64,000 nucleotides of DNA from contig CAJUEX010000013.1 in NCBI GenBank assembly GCA_910585715.1, positions 1-64,000 of the forward strand. The letters are read 5' to 3'. Source of the stretch: an uncultured Lachnospiraceae bacterium. Its GTDB lineage: Bacteria; Bacillota; Clostridia; Lachnospirales; Lachnospiraceae. The first letter of the stretch is position 1, and every line of letters begins with the position of its first letter. Below the pieces are notes generated by a model. That model was not told the DNA's origin, ran no database searches, and saw only the letters and a list, made by a program, of their open reading frames with translations. Positions 33,555 to 42,294 of this stretch are shown piece after piece. Made by a program: the position numbers and the translations under genes.

Positions 33555-35450
33555 CTATTTTATTTTAATTTTCACTTTTGACCTTTTGTTGCTTCCGTCC
33601 GTGGACCTTGCGGTGATGGTGACGTTTTTTCCTTTTCCGGCCTTTTTGGCGGTTATCTTTCCCTTACTGTTGACAGTGGCATATTTATTGTTGGAGCTTG
33701 TCCATTTCAAGGATTTATTGGCATTCTTTCCGGTAGTCCCTACGGTTGCCTTTATGGTCATGGTCTTTCCGGTCTTTAAGGTCTTCCCGGATGCCTTCAG
33801 CTTTATACTTTTGACAGCATGCTGCATAATCTTTATCTTTATCCGGGCTTTTTTTGCACTTCCATCCTGTGCCGCTGCGATAACGGTTACCTGCTTTCCA
33901 ATGCCTGCTTTCTTCAAGGTTATGGTGCCATTCTTGTCCACAACGGCATATTTTCCATTGCCGGTTTCCCATTTAACAGCATTGTTTGTGGCATTTTCCG
34001 GAGTGAGCTTCAGGGTCAGTTTTACTTTCTTTCCGGCAGCCAGCTTTCCGGAAGGTGCCTGAATGGAAAGCTTTTGCACCTTTATTTCATAAATCTTTAT
34101 GGAAGTCTCTGACACATCACTTATCCGATAGCCCCTGCATACTGCTACCGCCTTAATGGTCATGTTTCGGTCTATGGTGATTTCTCCCGTGTAACGGATA
34201 CTTGCCGTGGTTGGCATGGTTCCGTCCGTTGTATAGTATATGTCTGCCTCCTTAGTCCCACAGCTTAAGGCCAGCTTTGTATTTTTCACCACTGTGCTTC
34301 CTGAAGAAAGTGAGGCAGTGGGTATTGCCGCTTTTTCATCCCCTCCCACGCCACTGGTACCATCATTTGTCATAAACCAGTGGGCAGATGACAAATTGAT
34401 ATGCAGAGCCGGACAGATGCCTGGACCGGAAAGAATCCAAAGATTACCTTCTAATCTAACATCACCGCCAACCCTATACACATATGCTGCTGAATGACTG
34501 GGTTCTCCGCAGCCCGGAGAACCCAGCCACCAATAGCGATCTATCCCTCTGGCTTTGGAATAGTCACTGGCATCTATCCTTCTGGTCTTAGAGTTTATTT
34601 TATAATCACTGCAAAATCCATACGCTTCATTGGTCACTTCCCCTATAGACAGCAAATAGACGTTATCCTCTGTATCCTTTCCGCCTGCTGTGCCGTACTC
34701 CGGATTATCCTCATTCACTACCCTGTGGGCTACAATAGCTCTTTGTTCTTCGCTGTTAAAAGCAGCATTATAAAAATAGTCATTCAGCCAATTCCTTTTT
34801 GGGCTTTCTTCCCACTGATTTCTACTGCCATAACCGCAATCAATTGCTGTATCCGCTACTACAAACAGGGTATTCCCGTTATTTTCCAACACCTTCCATT
34901 TGATTCGTTCCCATTTAAAATAAAGGTATCCATTGTTAGCTACATCATCCTCATACTCCTCATAATCTGCCTCATATTCGCTAATCCTGCGGTACTTGCT
35001 TCCATTGACCCATACATCTTCTATTCCTGCCTCTATCTCTATTCCGCAAACAGGAATAGCCTTATCAATGGCTGCTCTCGTTGCCCCGTCTGTAACCTCG
35101 CTTTGGGGGTAACTTCCAAAGTATATAAAATCAAAGTCCGTATCATCTAAATCACCATTTTCTTTGTTGCAGTGGTGAACCGGGTTTGCCGGACCTGTTG
35201 TTGCCGCTCCCGCCTGTATTTCAGACTGACCTTGTCCTGAAACGGCAGCTTCAATAGTTTCTTCCGATTCCATTTCCTCACTTTCAGGAAATTGGTTTTC
35301 GCTGACTGTTGGAATTGCTTCTCCTGTCACTTCATTCCCGCTGACTGCCCCATTTGCAGCAAATGCTATATTCGTCTGGAACAACAGGAGGATTGACAAC
35401 AGACATGTCATGACAACTCTTCCTGAACTTTTCTGTCTTTTCCTGTTCAT
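33555..35450 (-). CDS. Secreted DUF6273 / Big_2 surface protein, paralog 1
   Basis: 631 aa from the ATG at 35450 (AGGAGA upstream; the frame from 35483 has none). Signal peptide to about residue 35; an acidic linker with VSGNE/VSENQ motifs; a DUF6273 domain (about 105-360: FIYFGSYPQSEVTD, FKWERIKWKVLENN, RNWLNDYFYNAAF, then WWLGSPG and GICPALHINL); a chitobiase-C-terminal-like domain (IYYTTDGTMPTTASIRYTG); and two basic Big_2-like domains to the end. No LPxTG; the very lysine-rich C-terminus may bind wall polymers. Last gene of the operon headed by the HTH-AbrB regulator. Ligand unknown. Confidence 0.88.
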   Translation of the reverse strand: MNRKRQKSSGRVVMTCLLSILLLFQTNIAFAANGAVSGNEVTGEAIPTVSENQFPESEEMESEETIEAAVSGQGQSEIQAGAATTGPANPVHHCNKENGDLDDTDFDFIYFGSYPQSEVTDGATRAAIDKAIPVCGIEIEAGIEDVWVNGSKYRRISEYEADYEEYEDDVANNGYLYFKWERIKWKVLENNGNTLFVVADTAIDCGYGSRNQWEESPKRNWLNDYFYNAAFNSEEQRAIVAHRVVNEDNPEYGTAGGKDTEDNVYLLSIGEVTNEAYGFCSDYKINSKTRRIDASDYSKARGIDRYWWLGSPGCGEPSHSAAYVYRVGGDVRLEGNLWILSGPGICPALHINLSSAHWFMTNDGTSGVGGDEKAAIPTASLSSGSTVVKNTKLALSCGTKEADIYYTTDGTMPTTASIRYTGEITIDRNMTIKAVAVCRGYRISDVSETSIKIYEIKVQKLSIQAPSGKLAAGKKVKLTLKLTPENATNNAVKWETGNGKYAVVDKNGTITLKKAGIGKQVTVIAAAQDGSAKKARIKIKIMQHAVKSIKLKASGKTLKTGKTMTIKATVGTTGKNANKSLKWTSSNNKYATVNSKGKITAKKAGKGKNVTITARSTDGSNKRSKVKIKIK

Positions 35451-35514
35451 ATAATTTCTCCTTTTACAAAAAATACGATACATTTACGTTTCATGGAATA
35501 TGTATGCCTATATG

Positions 35515-35673
35515 CTATTTACTTTTCATATTACAGATTCCTTTTTCTATTGTAACTCCGCTCATGCCTGCTAATAATAAAAATAATCCTGTAGAGGACT
35601 TTGAAAAACTCATCCAAATAAAGCTTGCTATCAGCCCGGCAATTCCCACAATAAGTAATGCATATTTTTTCAT
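35515..35673 (-). CDS. 52-aa small membrane protein
   Basis: ATG at 35673, with a GGAGA ribosome site 6 nt upstream (spacer gctgat), 11 nt after the paralog-2 stop. The product starts MKKYALLIVGIAGLIASFIW and has two hydrophobic segments (about 4-20 and 26-40) with a polar KSKSS-type middle. It lies within the operon between two DUF6273 genes. It could help secretion or anchoring of these proteins; this is inferred from position only. Confidence 0.6.
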   Translation of the reverse strand: MKKYALLIVGIAGLIASFIWMSFSKSSTGLFLLLAGMSGVTIEKGICNMKSK

Positions 35674-35683
35674 ATCAGCTCTC

Positions 35684-37360
35684 CTATTCTATCCTAATTT
35701 TGACTTGTGCTTTTTTATTGCTGCCATCCGTGGACTTGGCGGTAATGGTAACCGTCTTTCCTTTTCCGGCCTTTTTGGCGGTTACCTTTCCCTTACTGTT
35801 GACAGTGGCATATTTCTTATTGGAGCTTGTCCATGTAAGGGACTTATTAGCGCTCTTTCCGGTAGTTTTCACCGTTGCTTTTATGGTCATGGTTTTTCCG
35901 GCTTTTAATTTTTTAGCAGGAGCCTTCAAGGTTATTTTTTTCACTGCGTGCTTCATGATTTTAAACTTACAGGAAGCTTTTACCTGACTGCCGTCTAAAG
36001 CTGATGCCGTAATGGTCACGTTCTTTCCGGCGCCTGCTTTTTTTATGGTTACTTTCCCCGTTTGGTCTACGGAAGCATATTGGGAATTGCTGCTTTGAAA
36101 GCTTACGGCTTTATTGTCAGCGTTTTCCGGAAATACCTGCAGGGTCAGGGTTACTTTTTTTCCTGCTGCAAGTTTTCCTGAGGGAGCTGTTAACGTCAGC
36201 TTCGTTACCTTTGTCTCTTTTGCTTTACCGGGATCATCTGACACCGTTGTTTCCTCTCCCCCATTTCCACTGGTACCGTCATCTGTCATGAACCAGACAT
36301 CAGAAGATAAATCAATATGCAAAGCCGGGCAGACACCTTTGTCCCTAAGTTCAACCTTTTTATCGATACACCACCCTTTTATTCCAACACACTCAACAGC
36401 ATCGTAATAGTAGCGAGAACGCAGCCAATAATCGCCGTTGTATCTGTAATCAGCCGAACTGCTTCTGGTTGCACCTCTGGCATTGGCATAATCACTCACT
36501 TTCGCTCTTCTGCTCATGGAATATACTGAGGTATCATCACAAAACCCATATTCCGGATTGGATACTTCTGTCTTGGATAATATATAAATATCATTACTTG
36601 TTGCCCATTCATTTTCAGTTATGACTGTCTGCATTACAATGGCACTTTGCTCCCTGTAATTAAAAGCCGAGCTGCAAAAGCTGTTGTTCAGCCAACTCCT
36701 GATTTCGCTGATCGCCCAACCCTTATAGCTGCTTTTGGTATCAAAAATTTTACAATCTATCGCCTTATCCGCTGTTACAAATAAGGTTCTCCCATTATTT
36801 TTCAGCACCTTCCACTTAATCCGTTCCCATTTAAAATAACGAAAGCCACTATGCTTCACCTCATCAAAATAAGCATCATTATTGGTGTCCGCTTTACTGA
36901 TTCTCCGGTACTTGATTCCGTTTACCCATACATCAATCCCTGTCTCTGCTGCTTTGGATGTGGTGATTGCCTTTTCAATGGCAGCTATAGTGGCGCTGTC
37001 TGTTACCTCACTTTGTGGATAGCTTCCAAAATATACATAGCTAAAATCCGTATAGTCTGAGCCGTCATCTTTTTTGGTACAGTGATGAACCGGATTTGCA
37101 GGACCCGCTGCCCCTGCCTGAATCTCAGTCAGACTTTCACCTGAAACAGCTTCTTCCCCTTCTAAGGGCTGATTTTCGCTGACTGTGCCAATTGCCTCCT
37201 CTCCTGCCGGCTGATTCCCGCTGATTGTTCCAATTGCCTCCTCTCCTGCCGGCTGATTCCCGCTGATTGTTCCAGCCGTGGCAAATGCCACATTTGCCTG
37301 AAACAACAAAAGGAGAGACAACAGAAGTGCGGTTATGTTTATGCTGCGTTTCTTATTCAT
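35684..37360 (-). CDS. Secreted DUF6273 / Big_2 surface protein, paralog 2
   Basis: 558 aa. Signal peptide; a linker with a tandem repeat of 14 residues (ISGNQPAGEEAIGT twice); a DUF6273 domain with FSYVYFGSYPQSEVTD, YFKWERIKWKVLKNN, RSWLNNSFCSSAF, YWLRSRYYYD and GVCPALHIDLSS; then a short Thr/Lys linker and two Big_2-like domains. It lacks the chitobiase-like middle domain of paralogs 1, 4 and 5. It starts 17 nt after paralog 3 ends, so they share an mRNA. The loop between WLRS and GVCPA has no similarity to the other copies. Confidence 0.88.
   Translation of the reverse strand: MNKKRSINITALLLSLLLLFQANVAFATAGTISGNQPAGEEAIGTISGNQPAGEEAIGTVSENQPLEGEEAVSGESLTEIQAGAAGPANPVHHCTKKDDGSDYTDFSYVYFGSYPQSEVTDSATIAAIEKAITTSKAAETGIDVWVNGIKYRRISKADTNNDAYFDEVKHSGFRYFKWERIKWKVLKNNGRTLFVTADKAIDCKIFDTKSSYKGWAISEIRSWLNNSFCSSAFNYREQSAIVMQTVITENEWATSNDIYILSKTEVSNPEYGFCDDTSVYSMSRRAKVSDYANARGATRSSSADYRYNGDYWLRSRYYYDAVECVGIKGWCIDKKVELRDKGVCPALHIDLSSDVWFMTDDGTSGNGGEETTVSDDPGKAKETKVTKLTLTAPSGKLAAGKKVTLTLQVFPENADNKAVSFQSSNSQYASVDQTGKVTIKKAGAGKNVTITASALDGSQVKASCKFKIMKHAVKKITLKAPAKKLKAGKTMTIKATVKTTGKSANKSLTWTSSNKKYATVNSKGKVTAKKAGKGKTVTITAKSTDGSNKKAQVKIRIE
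37189..37272. repeat. Two 42-bp in-frame tandem repeats in paralog 2
   Basis: An exact duplication of 42 bp (37189-37230 and 37231-37272) encodes the doubled 14-residue linker motif near the N-terminus. Being in frame, it can expand or contract without breaking the gene. Confidence 0.9.
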
Positions 37361-37377
37361 ACTCCCTATTCCTTTGC

Positions 37378-39234
37378 TTATTTTATAGTAATTTTTACGG
37401 TTGCTTTTTTATTGCTTCCGTCCGTGGATATTGCAGTTATGGTCACGCTCTTTCCTTTCCCTGCCTTTTTTGCCGTTACCCTGCCCATACTGCTGACGGT
37501 TGCATATTTTTTATTGGAGCTTTTCCAGATTAAGGACTTATTTGCATTTTTTCCGGTAGTTTTCACAGCTGCCTTTATGGTCATGGACTTTCCCGCTTTC
37601 AAAGTTTTCTTTTGTGCTTTTAGTTTTATGTTCTTTACTGCATGTTTCATAATTTTAAAGCGATAAGCGGATTTCACCTTACTGTTTCCACAAGCTGATG
37701 CCGTTATGGTAACACTCTTTCCAATTCCCGCTTTTTTTACTGTGACAGTTCCATTTTTATCTACGGAAGCATATTTCTTATTGCTGCTCGTCCATTGCAC
37801 TGATGCGGCAGATGCCCCTTTGGGAGTCGTCTTTAAAGTCAGCCTGACTTTTTTTCCTGCCGCCAGTTTTCCGGAAGGTCCTGTGACGGAAAGCTTCTTT
37901 AAAGCTTTTACTGTAATTGTGATGGAAGCGTTGCAGGCAGCGCCACCGGATGTATAAGACACGGTCAGGGTTTTCTTTCCGGGGGTATTCATATTGATTT
38001 CTGATGCATTCGTGATATATTTACCGGATTTCAATTCTTTTGCTGGATGTTGTTTATAAAAAGCAGTTATCTTCAGGTCATCGATAGTCAGAGCTTCTCC
38101 TGCGTAGTAGACAGTTTTTTCTTTAGAAGCCTGAAGGCTTACAGGTATCTTTTCCTCGCCCGCTTCCCCACTGGTACCATCATCTGTCATAGACCAAAGG
38201 GCAGAGGACAGATTAATTTGCAGCGCCGGGCAAATACCATAGTTCGAGGAATTAAATGCCCCAATGTCCAGCTTTCCATTAACTGCCATGACATCATTGC
38301 CATTTTGAGCGGGAGAGCGCAACAACCAGGCGCAGCCGTCTTTTCTGCTTCCTTTTGCATAGGTATAACTGCTTGGCTGAACTATCCTGCTCATAGATGC
38401 TTCATTATAACTACAGAATCCGTATTGTTCATTTGTCACTTCTCCTATGGACAAAAGCCAGACTTTATCATTTGTGTTATTTCCACCTGGCGTACCATAG
38501 TCCGGATTATTATCATTCACCACTTTCTGTGCCACAACGGCATTTTGCTCACTGTTACTAAAAGCCGTGTGATAAAAACTGTCGTTTAACCACTTCCTTA
38601 AGGTGCAGGTTTCCCATGTAACATATCGCCCTTCTTCATCGAAAGGTTTATAATCAACTGCTTTGTCTGCCACTACCAATAAAGTCTTCCCATCATTCTT
38701 AAGTACTTTCCACCGGAGTCTCTCCCATTTAAAATAGCGGTAGCCTTTATTCGTTGGTTCCCAGTCAAACCATGAATTACCAGAATCCTTTTTACTGATT
38801 CGACGGTACTTAATACCATTCACCCATACATCCTTCCCTACTTCTGCCGCTGTTCCGGATGCGATAATTGCCTTGTCAATGGCATCTATGGTTGCTTTAT
38901 CCGTCACCTCACTTTGGGGATAGCTGCCAAAATAGATATAGCTAAACTCTGTGGTATGGCGACTGTGATCATGAATCGGATTTACAGGACCTGTAATGTC
39001 TCCTGCCTGTATTCCCGGCAGGCTTTGGCCGGAAATGGTAATTTCCGGTTCGTTTCCGCTGACTGCATCATTTTCCCCCAATATAAAATCAGAGGAAGAA
39101 GTGTCTGCTGCTTCCTCCCCTTCTCCTGCCCTGTTATCACTGACTGTCTGTGCAAAAGCAGGCAGTCCTCCCGTGGAAAACAATAGCACAGCCGCTAATA
39201 AAAGCGGCAAAAACCGTATGTTCTTTCTTTTCAT
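37378..39234 (-). CDS. Secreted DUF6273 / Big_2 surface protein, paralog 3
   Basis: 618 aa. Signal peptide (FLPLLLAAVLLFSTGGLPAF); a linker with VSDN, VSGNE and ISGQ motifs; a DUF6273 domain (FSYIYFGSYPQSEVTD, FKWERLRWKVLKND, RKWLNDSFYHTAF, WLLRSPAQNG, GICPALQINLSS); an extra Ig-like domain (YYAGEALTIDDLKITAFY...PGKKTLTVSYTSGG) that replaces the chitobiase-like one; then two Big_2-like domains. It begins 26 nt after the HTH-AbrB gene, so it is the first structural gene of that operon. The N-terminal pre-core is HDHS instead of HHC. Confidence 0.88.
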   Translation of the reverse strand: MKRKNIRFLPLLLAAVLLFSTGGLPAFAQTVSDNRAGEGEEAADTSSSDFILGENDAVSGNEPEITISGQSLPGIQAGDITGPVNPIHDHSRHTTEFSYIYFGSYPQSEVTDKATIDAIDKAIIASGTAAEVGKDVWVNGIKYRRISKKDSGNSWFDWEPTNKGYRYFKWERLRWKVLKNDGKTLLVVADKAVDYKPFDEEGRYVTWETCTLRKWLNDSFYHTAFSNSEQNAVVAQKVVNDNNPDYGTPGGNNTNDKVWLLSIGEVTNEQYGFCSYNEASMSRIVQPSSYTYAKGSRKDGCAWLLRSPAQNGNDVMAVNGKLDIGAFNSSNYGICPALQINLSSALWSMTDDGTSGEAGEEKIPVSLQASKEKTVYYAGEALTIDDLKITAFYKQHPAKELKSGKYITNASEINMNTPGKKTLTVSYTSGGAACNASITITVKALKKLSVTGPSGKLAAGKKVRLTLKTTPKGASAASVQWTSSNKKYASVDKNGTVTVKKAGIGKSVTITASACGNSKVKSAYRFKIMKHAVKNIKLKAQKKTLKAGKSMTIKAAVKTTGKNANKSLIWKSSNKKYATVSSMGRVTAKKAGKGKSVTITAISTDGSNKKATVKITIK

Positions 39235-39260
39235 TTGTATTCCCCCTTCTTAAAATTTTA

Positions 39261-39668
39261 TTATTTCAAATAGTCATTTAACTCATCAATCTTCACTACC
39301 GTCATGCCATGTTCCGGATTGCCAAGCACTAACAGCTGGTCTCCCTTTTGGATATGTAATACCTTTCTTGCCTTCTGGGGAATGGGCATCAAGCCCCCTT
39401 CCCCTACTTTTACAATTCCAAACACATATTTCCCGGTCTGTGCGGCAAGCTCTCCTTCCCCTATCCGGCGTTCTCTTTCGCTTAATGTCAGTTCGTCCAG
39501 GGAGCTTTCATACAAATCCATCAGTTTTTTGCACTTTACTACATCGGGCAGGGTTTCACCCGCTTCCCATTTTGCAATGGTCTGGCGAGAAACGTCTATT
39601 CTCTCTGCCACATACTCCAATGAGAAGTTTTTTTCTTTTCTCAGCTTCTTTAGTCTTTTTCCTATCAT
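39261..39668 (-). CDS. HTH (Xre)–AbrB/SpoVT fusion regulator
   Basis: 135 aa. An N-terminal Xre/cro helix-turn-helix (KNFSLEYVAERIDVSRQTIAKWEAGETLP, residues 13-42) is followed by a linker and a C-terminal swapped-hairpin AbrB-like domain (GLMPIPQKARKVLHIQKGDQLLVLG, about 88-115). Two DNA-binding modules in one chain suggest that it binds two kinds of site or an extended operator. It heads the operon for DUF6273 paralogs 3, 2 and 1. The palindrome ACATATATGT near its promoter also occurs before paralog 4, so it may control both. Regulation is inferred. Confidence 0.88.
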   Translation of the reverse strand: MIGKRLKKLRKEKNFSLEYVAERIDVSRQTIAKWEAGETLPDVVKCKKLMDLYESSLDELTLSERERRIGEGELAAQTGKYVFGIVKVGEGGLMPIPQKARKVLHIQKGDQLLVLGNPEHGMTVVKIDELNDYLK

Positions 39669-39693
39669 GTCTTTTCCGTCTCCTGCCTTACTA

Positions 39694-39820
39694 CCTAAAA
39701 TTATATAAATTGCACAAAACTATTACAATAAACTTTCCTTAACATATATGTCATGAAAAGTTACAGTCATAACTATGTGCCTTCTTACCAGTAATATCCC
39801 TTAGGCAGTAAAAAGGTTGC
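39694..39820. repeat. Duplicated promoter region, copy 1
   Basis: Aligns with 42080-42217 over about 130 bp, including the promoter, ACATATATGT and an AAAAAGGTTGC block, differing by substitutions and a 9-10-bp indel. It lies upstream of the HTH-AbrB gene; the second copy lies upstream of paralog 4. Both are in the same orientation. Confidence 0.8.
39700..39751 (-). promoter_or_regulatory. Promoter of the HTH-AbrB/DUF6273 operon
   Basis: Minus-strand TTGTAA (39723-39728), a 17-bp spacer and TATAAT (39700-39705). The palindrome ACATATATGT (39742-39751) lies 13 bp upstream of the -35. The leader to the ATG at 39668 is only about 25 nt. Confidence 0.7.
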
Positions 39821-39876
39821 ATAGCAAATAAAAAAATTATGACAGGACCACTCACTTGGTGGAAGTTGTAAGAAAA

Positions 39877-41961
39877 TTATTTTATCTGAATCTTCACCGC
39901 CGCCTTTTTATTGCTCCCGTCCGTGGATTTGGCGGTAATAGTAACCGTCTTTCCTTTCCCGGCTTTTTTGGCGGTTACCTTTCCCTTACTGCTGACGCTT
40001 GCATATTTTTTGTTGGAACTTGTCCATTTCAGGGATTTGTTGGCATTCTTTCCGGTGGTTTTTACAGTGGCTTTTATGGTCATGCTCTTTCCGGCTTTTA
40101 AAGTCTTCTTTGGCGCTTTCAGCTTTATGGTTTTTACGGCATGTTTCATAATTTTTATTTTTATGGACGTCTTTTTGCCGCTTCCGTCCTGGGCTGTTGC
40201 TGTTATGGTTACCGTTTTCCCTATGCCTTTCTTTTTCAGGGTTATCTTTCCGTTTTTATCCACAGCGGCATACTTTTTATTGCTGCTTTTCCATTTGACG
40301 GCTTTATTTCCGGCATTTTCCGGGGTGAACTTCAGGGTCAGTTTCACTTTCTTTCCGGCGGCAAGTTTTTTGGAAGGGGCTTTAATAGTGAGCTTTTGGA
40401 CTTTCTGTCTGCTGCTGCCATTATTTTGACTGCCGTTTCCATTGTTGCTTCCATTTCCATTATTGTTTCCATTTCCGTTATTTCCTCCACTGCCGCTCTT
40501 TTTCAGCGTGTAAGTAAACTCTGCCACGTCGCTTTGACGGCAGCTCCGGCTTACCGCAATCGCCTTAACGGTCATGTTCCGGTTTATTGTAATTGTTCCC
40601 GAATAAAGAGTGCCTGCCGTGGTAGGCGTAGTTCCGTCTGTAGTATAGTATATACTGGCTCCGGGGGTGGCACAGCTTAAGCTCAGCTTTGTGTTTTTTG
40701 CAACACTGCTTCCTGTCGGAAGGGAAGCTGTGGGCATGGCTGCCTTTTCGTCCCCGCCCTCGCCGCTGGTTCCGTCATCTGCCATGTACCAAAGGGCAGA
40801 TGAAACGTTTATATGCATGGCCGGACAGACGCCGCATATGTTCCCTAATACAATAGGTCCGCCAGAATATATGACGGCCCCCCATTGGACCACATACATA
40901 GCACGTTCACGGCAATCCGACGTCACACCTGGAGCGAGAGGCGAACGCAACCACCATGTGCAGGAATCCTTATCAACAGTTCCAACACTACTACTCTGAC
41001 GATCATTCTCATAATGACTTACACCTCTTGTAATAGCATAGCTGCTTGCTTTCATCATACGGCTTCGGCTTCCGGCTTCCTTTTTAGTACAAAATCCATA
41101 TTCTCCATCCGACACTTCTTCTGCAGACAAAAGATATATCTTATCATCCGTATCATCATTTGTATTATCATTTGTATGGTATTCGTAACTGATATTTTCT
41201 ACAGTATGCATTATAACAGCGCTTTGCTCAATATTGCTAAAGGCTGTATTGTAAAAGCCGTTATTCAGCCAGTTCCTCATAGTGCTGGTTTTCCATACAT
41301 TATTTCTATATTTTTCATTAAAACGTTTACAGTCAATTGCCTTATCCGCTACTACGAACAAAGTATTTCCGTCATTTTTCAGTACCCTCCACTTTATCCG
41401 TTCCCATTTAAAATAACGGTAGCCATTGTTTGGCACATCATCAAAATATCCGTCATAAGTTGTATCATCTTTGCTGATTCTCCGGTACTTAATTCCGTTT
41501 ACCCATACATCCGTCCCTGCATCCGCTGGTATTCCGGATGTGCTGACGGCCTTATCAATAGCTGCTATGATGGCGCCGTCTGTCACCTCGCTCTGTGGAT
41601 AGCTTCCAAAGTATATGTAGCTGAAATCCGTATAGTCTAAATTACTTCCCTCTTTTATACAGTGGTGGACCGGATTTGCCGGTCCGGTTACTGCCCCTGC
41701 CTGTATTTCCGGCAGGGTCTGCCCGGAAACGGTGTCTTCCTCTTCGTCCGGACTTTCCCCGGCTCCCGGTTCTTCATTTGTACAAGGTCCGTTTTCGCTG
41801 ACTGTTATTGCCGGCTCTTCCTCCCTTGCTGTCTCATTGCTGTCGGCTATGCCACTTGAAGCAAAAGCCGTGCCTGTCTGGAACAGCAGAAGGATGGACA
41901 GCAATACTGCCAAAACTGCCTTTTCTTTTTTCCTCTGTAACCATTTTTGTTTCCTTTCCAT
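39877..41961 (-). CDS. Secreted DUF6273 / Big_2 surface protein, paralog 4
   Basis: 694 aa, the longest copy. Signal peptide (to about 34); an acidic linker with TVSENG and TVSGQ; a DUF6273 domain (FSYIYFGSYPQSEVTD, FKWERIKWRVLKND, RNWLNNGFYNTAF, WWLRSPLAPG, GVCPAMHINVSS); a chitobiase-like domain (IYYTTDGTTPTTAGTLYSG); a Gly/Asn-rich flexible linker (about 495-525); and two Big_2-like domains. The variable loop before GVCPA is longer than in other copies. It has its own promoter, a copy of the one before the HTH-AbrB gene. It is not in the operon, but is probably regulated together with it. Confidence 0.88.
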   Translation of the reverse strand: MERKQKWLQRKKEKAVLAVLLSILLLFQTGTAFASSGIADSNETAREEEPAITVSENGPCTNEEPGAGESPDEEEDTVSGQTLPEIQAGAVTGPANPVHHCIKEGSNLDYTDFSYIYFGSYPQSEVTDGAIIAAIDKAVSTSGIPADAGTDVWVNGIKYRRISKDDTTYDGYFDDVPNNGYRYFKWERIKWRVLKNDGNTLFVVADKAIDCKRFNEKYRNNVWKTSTMRNWLNNGFYNTAFSNIEQSAVIMHTVENISYEYHTNDNTNDDTDDKIYLLSAEEVSDGEYGFCTKKEAGSRSRMMKASSYAITRGVSHYENDRQSSSVGTVDKDSCTWWLRSPLAPGVTSDCRERAMYVVQWGAVIYSGGPIVLGNICGVCPAMHINVSSALWYMADDGTSGEGGDEKAAMPTASLPTGSSVAKNTKLSLSCATPGASIYYTTDGTTPTTAGTLYSGTITINRNMTVKAIAVSRSCRQSDVAEFTYTLKKSGSGGNNGNGNNNGNGSNNGNGSQNNGSSRQKVQKLTIKAPSKKLAAGKKVKLTLKFTPENAGNKAVKWKSSNKKYAAVDKNGKITLKKKGIGKTVTITATAQDGSGKKTSIKIKIMKHAVKTIKLKAPKKTLKAGKSMTIKATVKTTGKNANKSLKWTSSNKKYASVSSKGKVTAKKAGKGKTVTITAKSTDGSNKKAAVKIQIK

Positions 41962-42079
41962 CTCAGCTTCCCCTTTCCTCTTGCTTACTGTCTGAAATTG
42001 TGATAAATATGTAACCTTTTAATGATTCGACTACATCTTAATGCCGATTGCGGATTAAATTTTATTGTAATTGTTTATA

Positions 42080-42217
42080 CCTAATATTATATAAATTACA
42101 CTAAACGATTACAATAAACTTTCCTTAACATACCTCCAACATATATGTTACGAAAACTTACAGCCATGATTATGCAAGCTCTTATTACTAATATCCCATA
42201 GAAGCCAAAAAGGTTGC
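42080..42217. repeat. Duplicated promoter region, copy 2
   Basis: The second copy of the segment described at 39694-39820. It carries the paralog-4 promoter and the ACATATATGT palindrome (42139-42148). The 10-bp difference moves the palindrome further from the -35 by one helical turn. Confidence 0.8.
42086..42148 (-). promoter_or_regulatory. Promoter of DUF6273 paralog 4
   Basis: Minus-strand TTGTAA (42109-42114), a 17-bp spacer and TATAAT (42086-42091). The palindrome ACATATATGT is at 42139-42148. The predicted leader is about 118 nt, far longer than in the duplicate copy; no riboswitch or terminator is visible in it. Confidence 0.7.
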
Positions 42218-42225
42218 TTCCTAAA

Positions 42226-42262
42226 AAAACGGACAATGCTCCTTTTGCATCGTCCGTTTTCA
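42226..42262 (-). terminator. Terminator after the M18 peptidase gene
   Basis: The AAAACGGAC/GTCCGTTTT stem with ATG/CAT extension is followed by a T7 run on the minus strand, 33 nt beyond the stop. Confidence 0.85.
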
Positions 42263-42294
42263 AAAAACATTCTTATTTTATTCTGTTTATTCCG

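Noticed and set aside
40885..41640. 251-aa plus-strand ORF over paralog 4 (also 34494-35150 over paralog 1)
   Set aside because: It is the antisense shadow of the DUF6273 domain; similar shadows occur over the other paralogs.
33555..41961. Diversity-generating retroelement
   Set aside because: The fold and loop variation are suggestive, but no reverse transcriptase, Avd gene or template repeat lies in the window.
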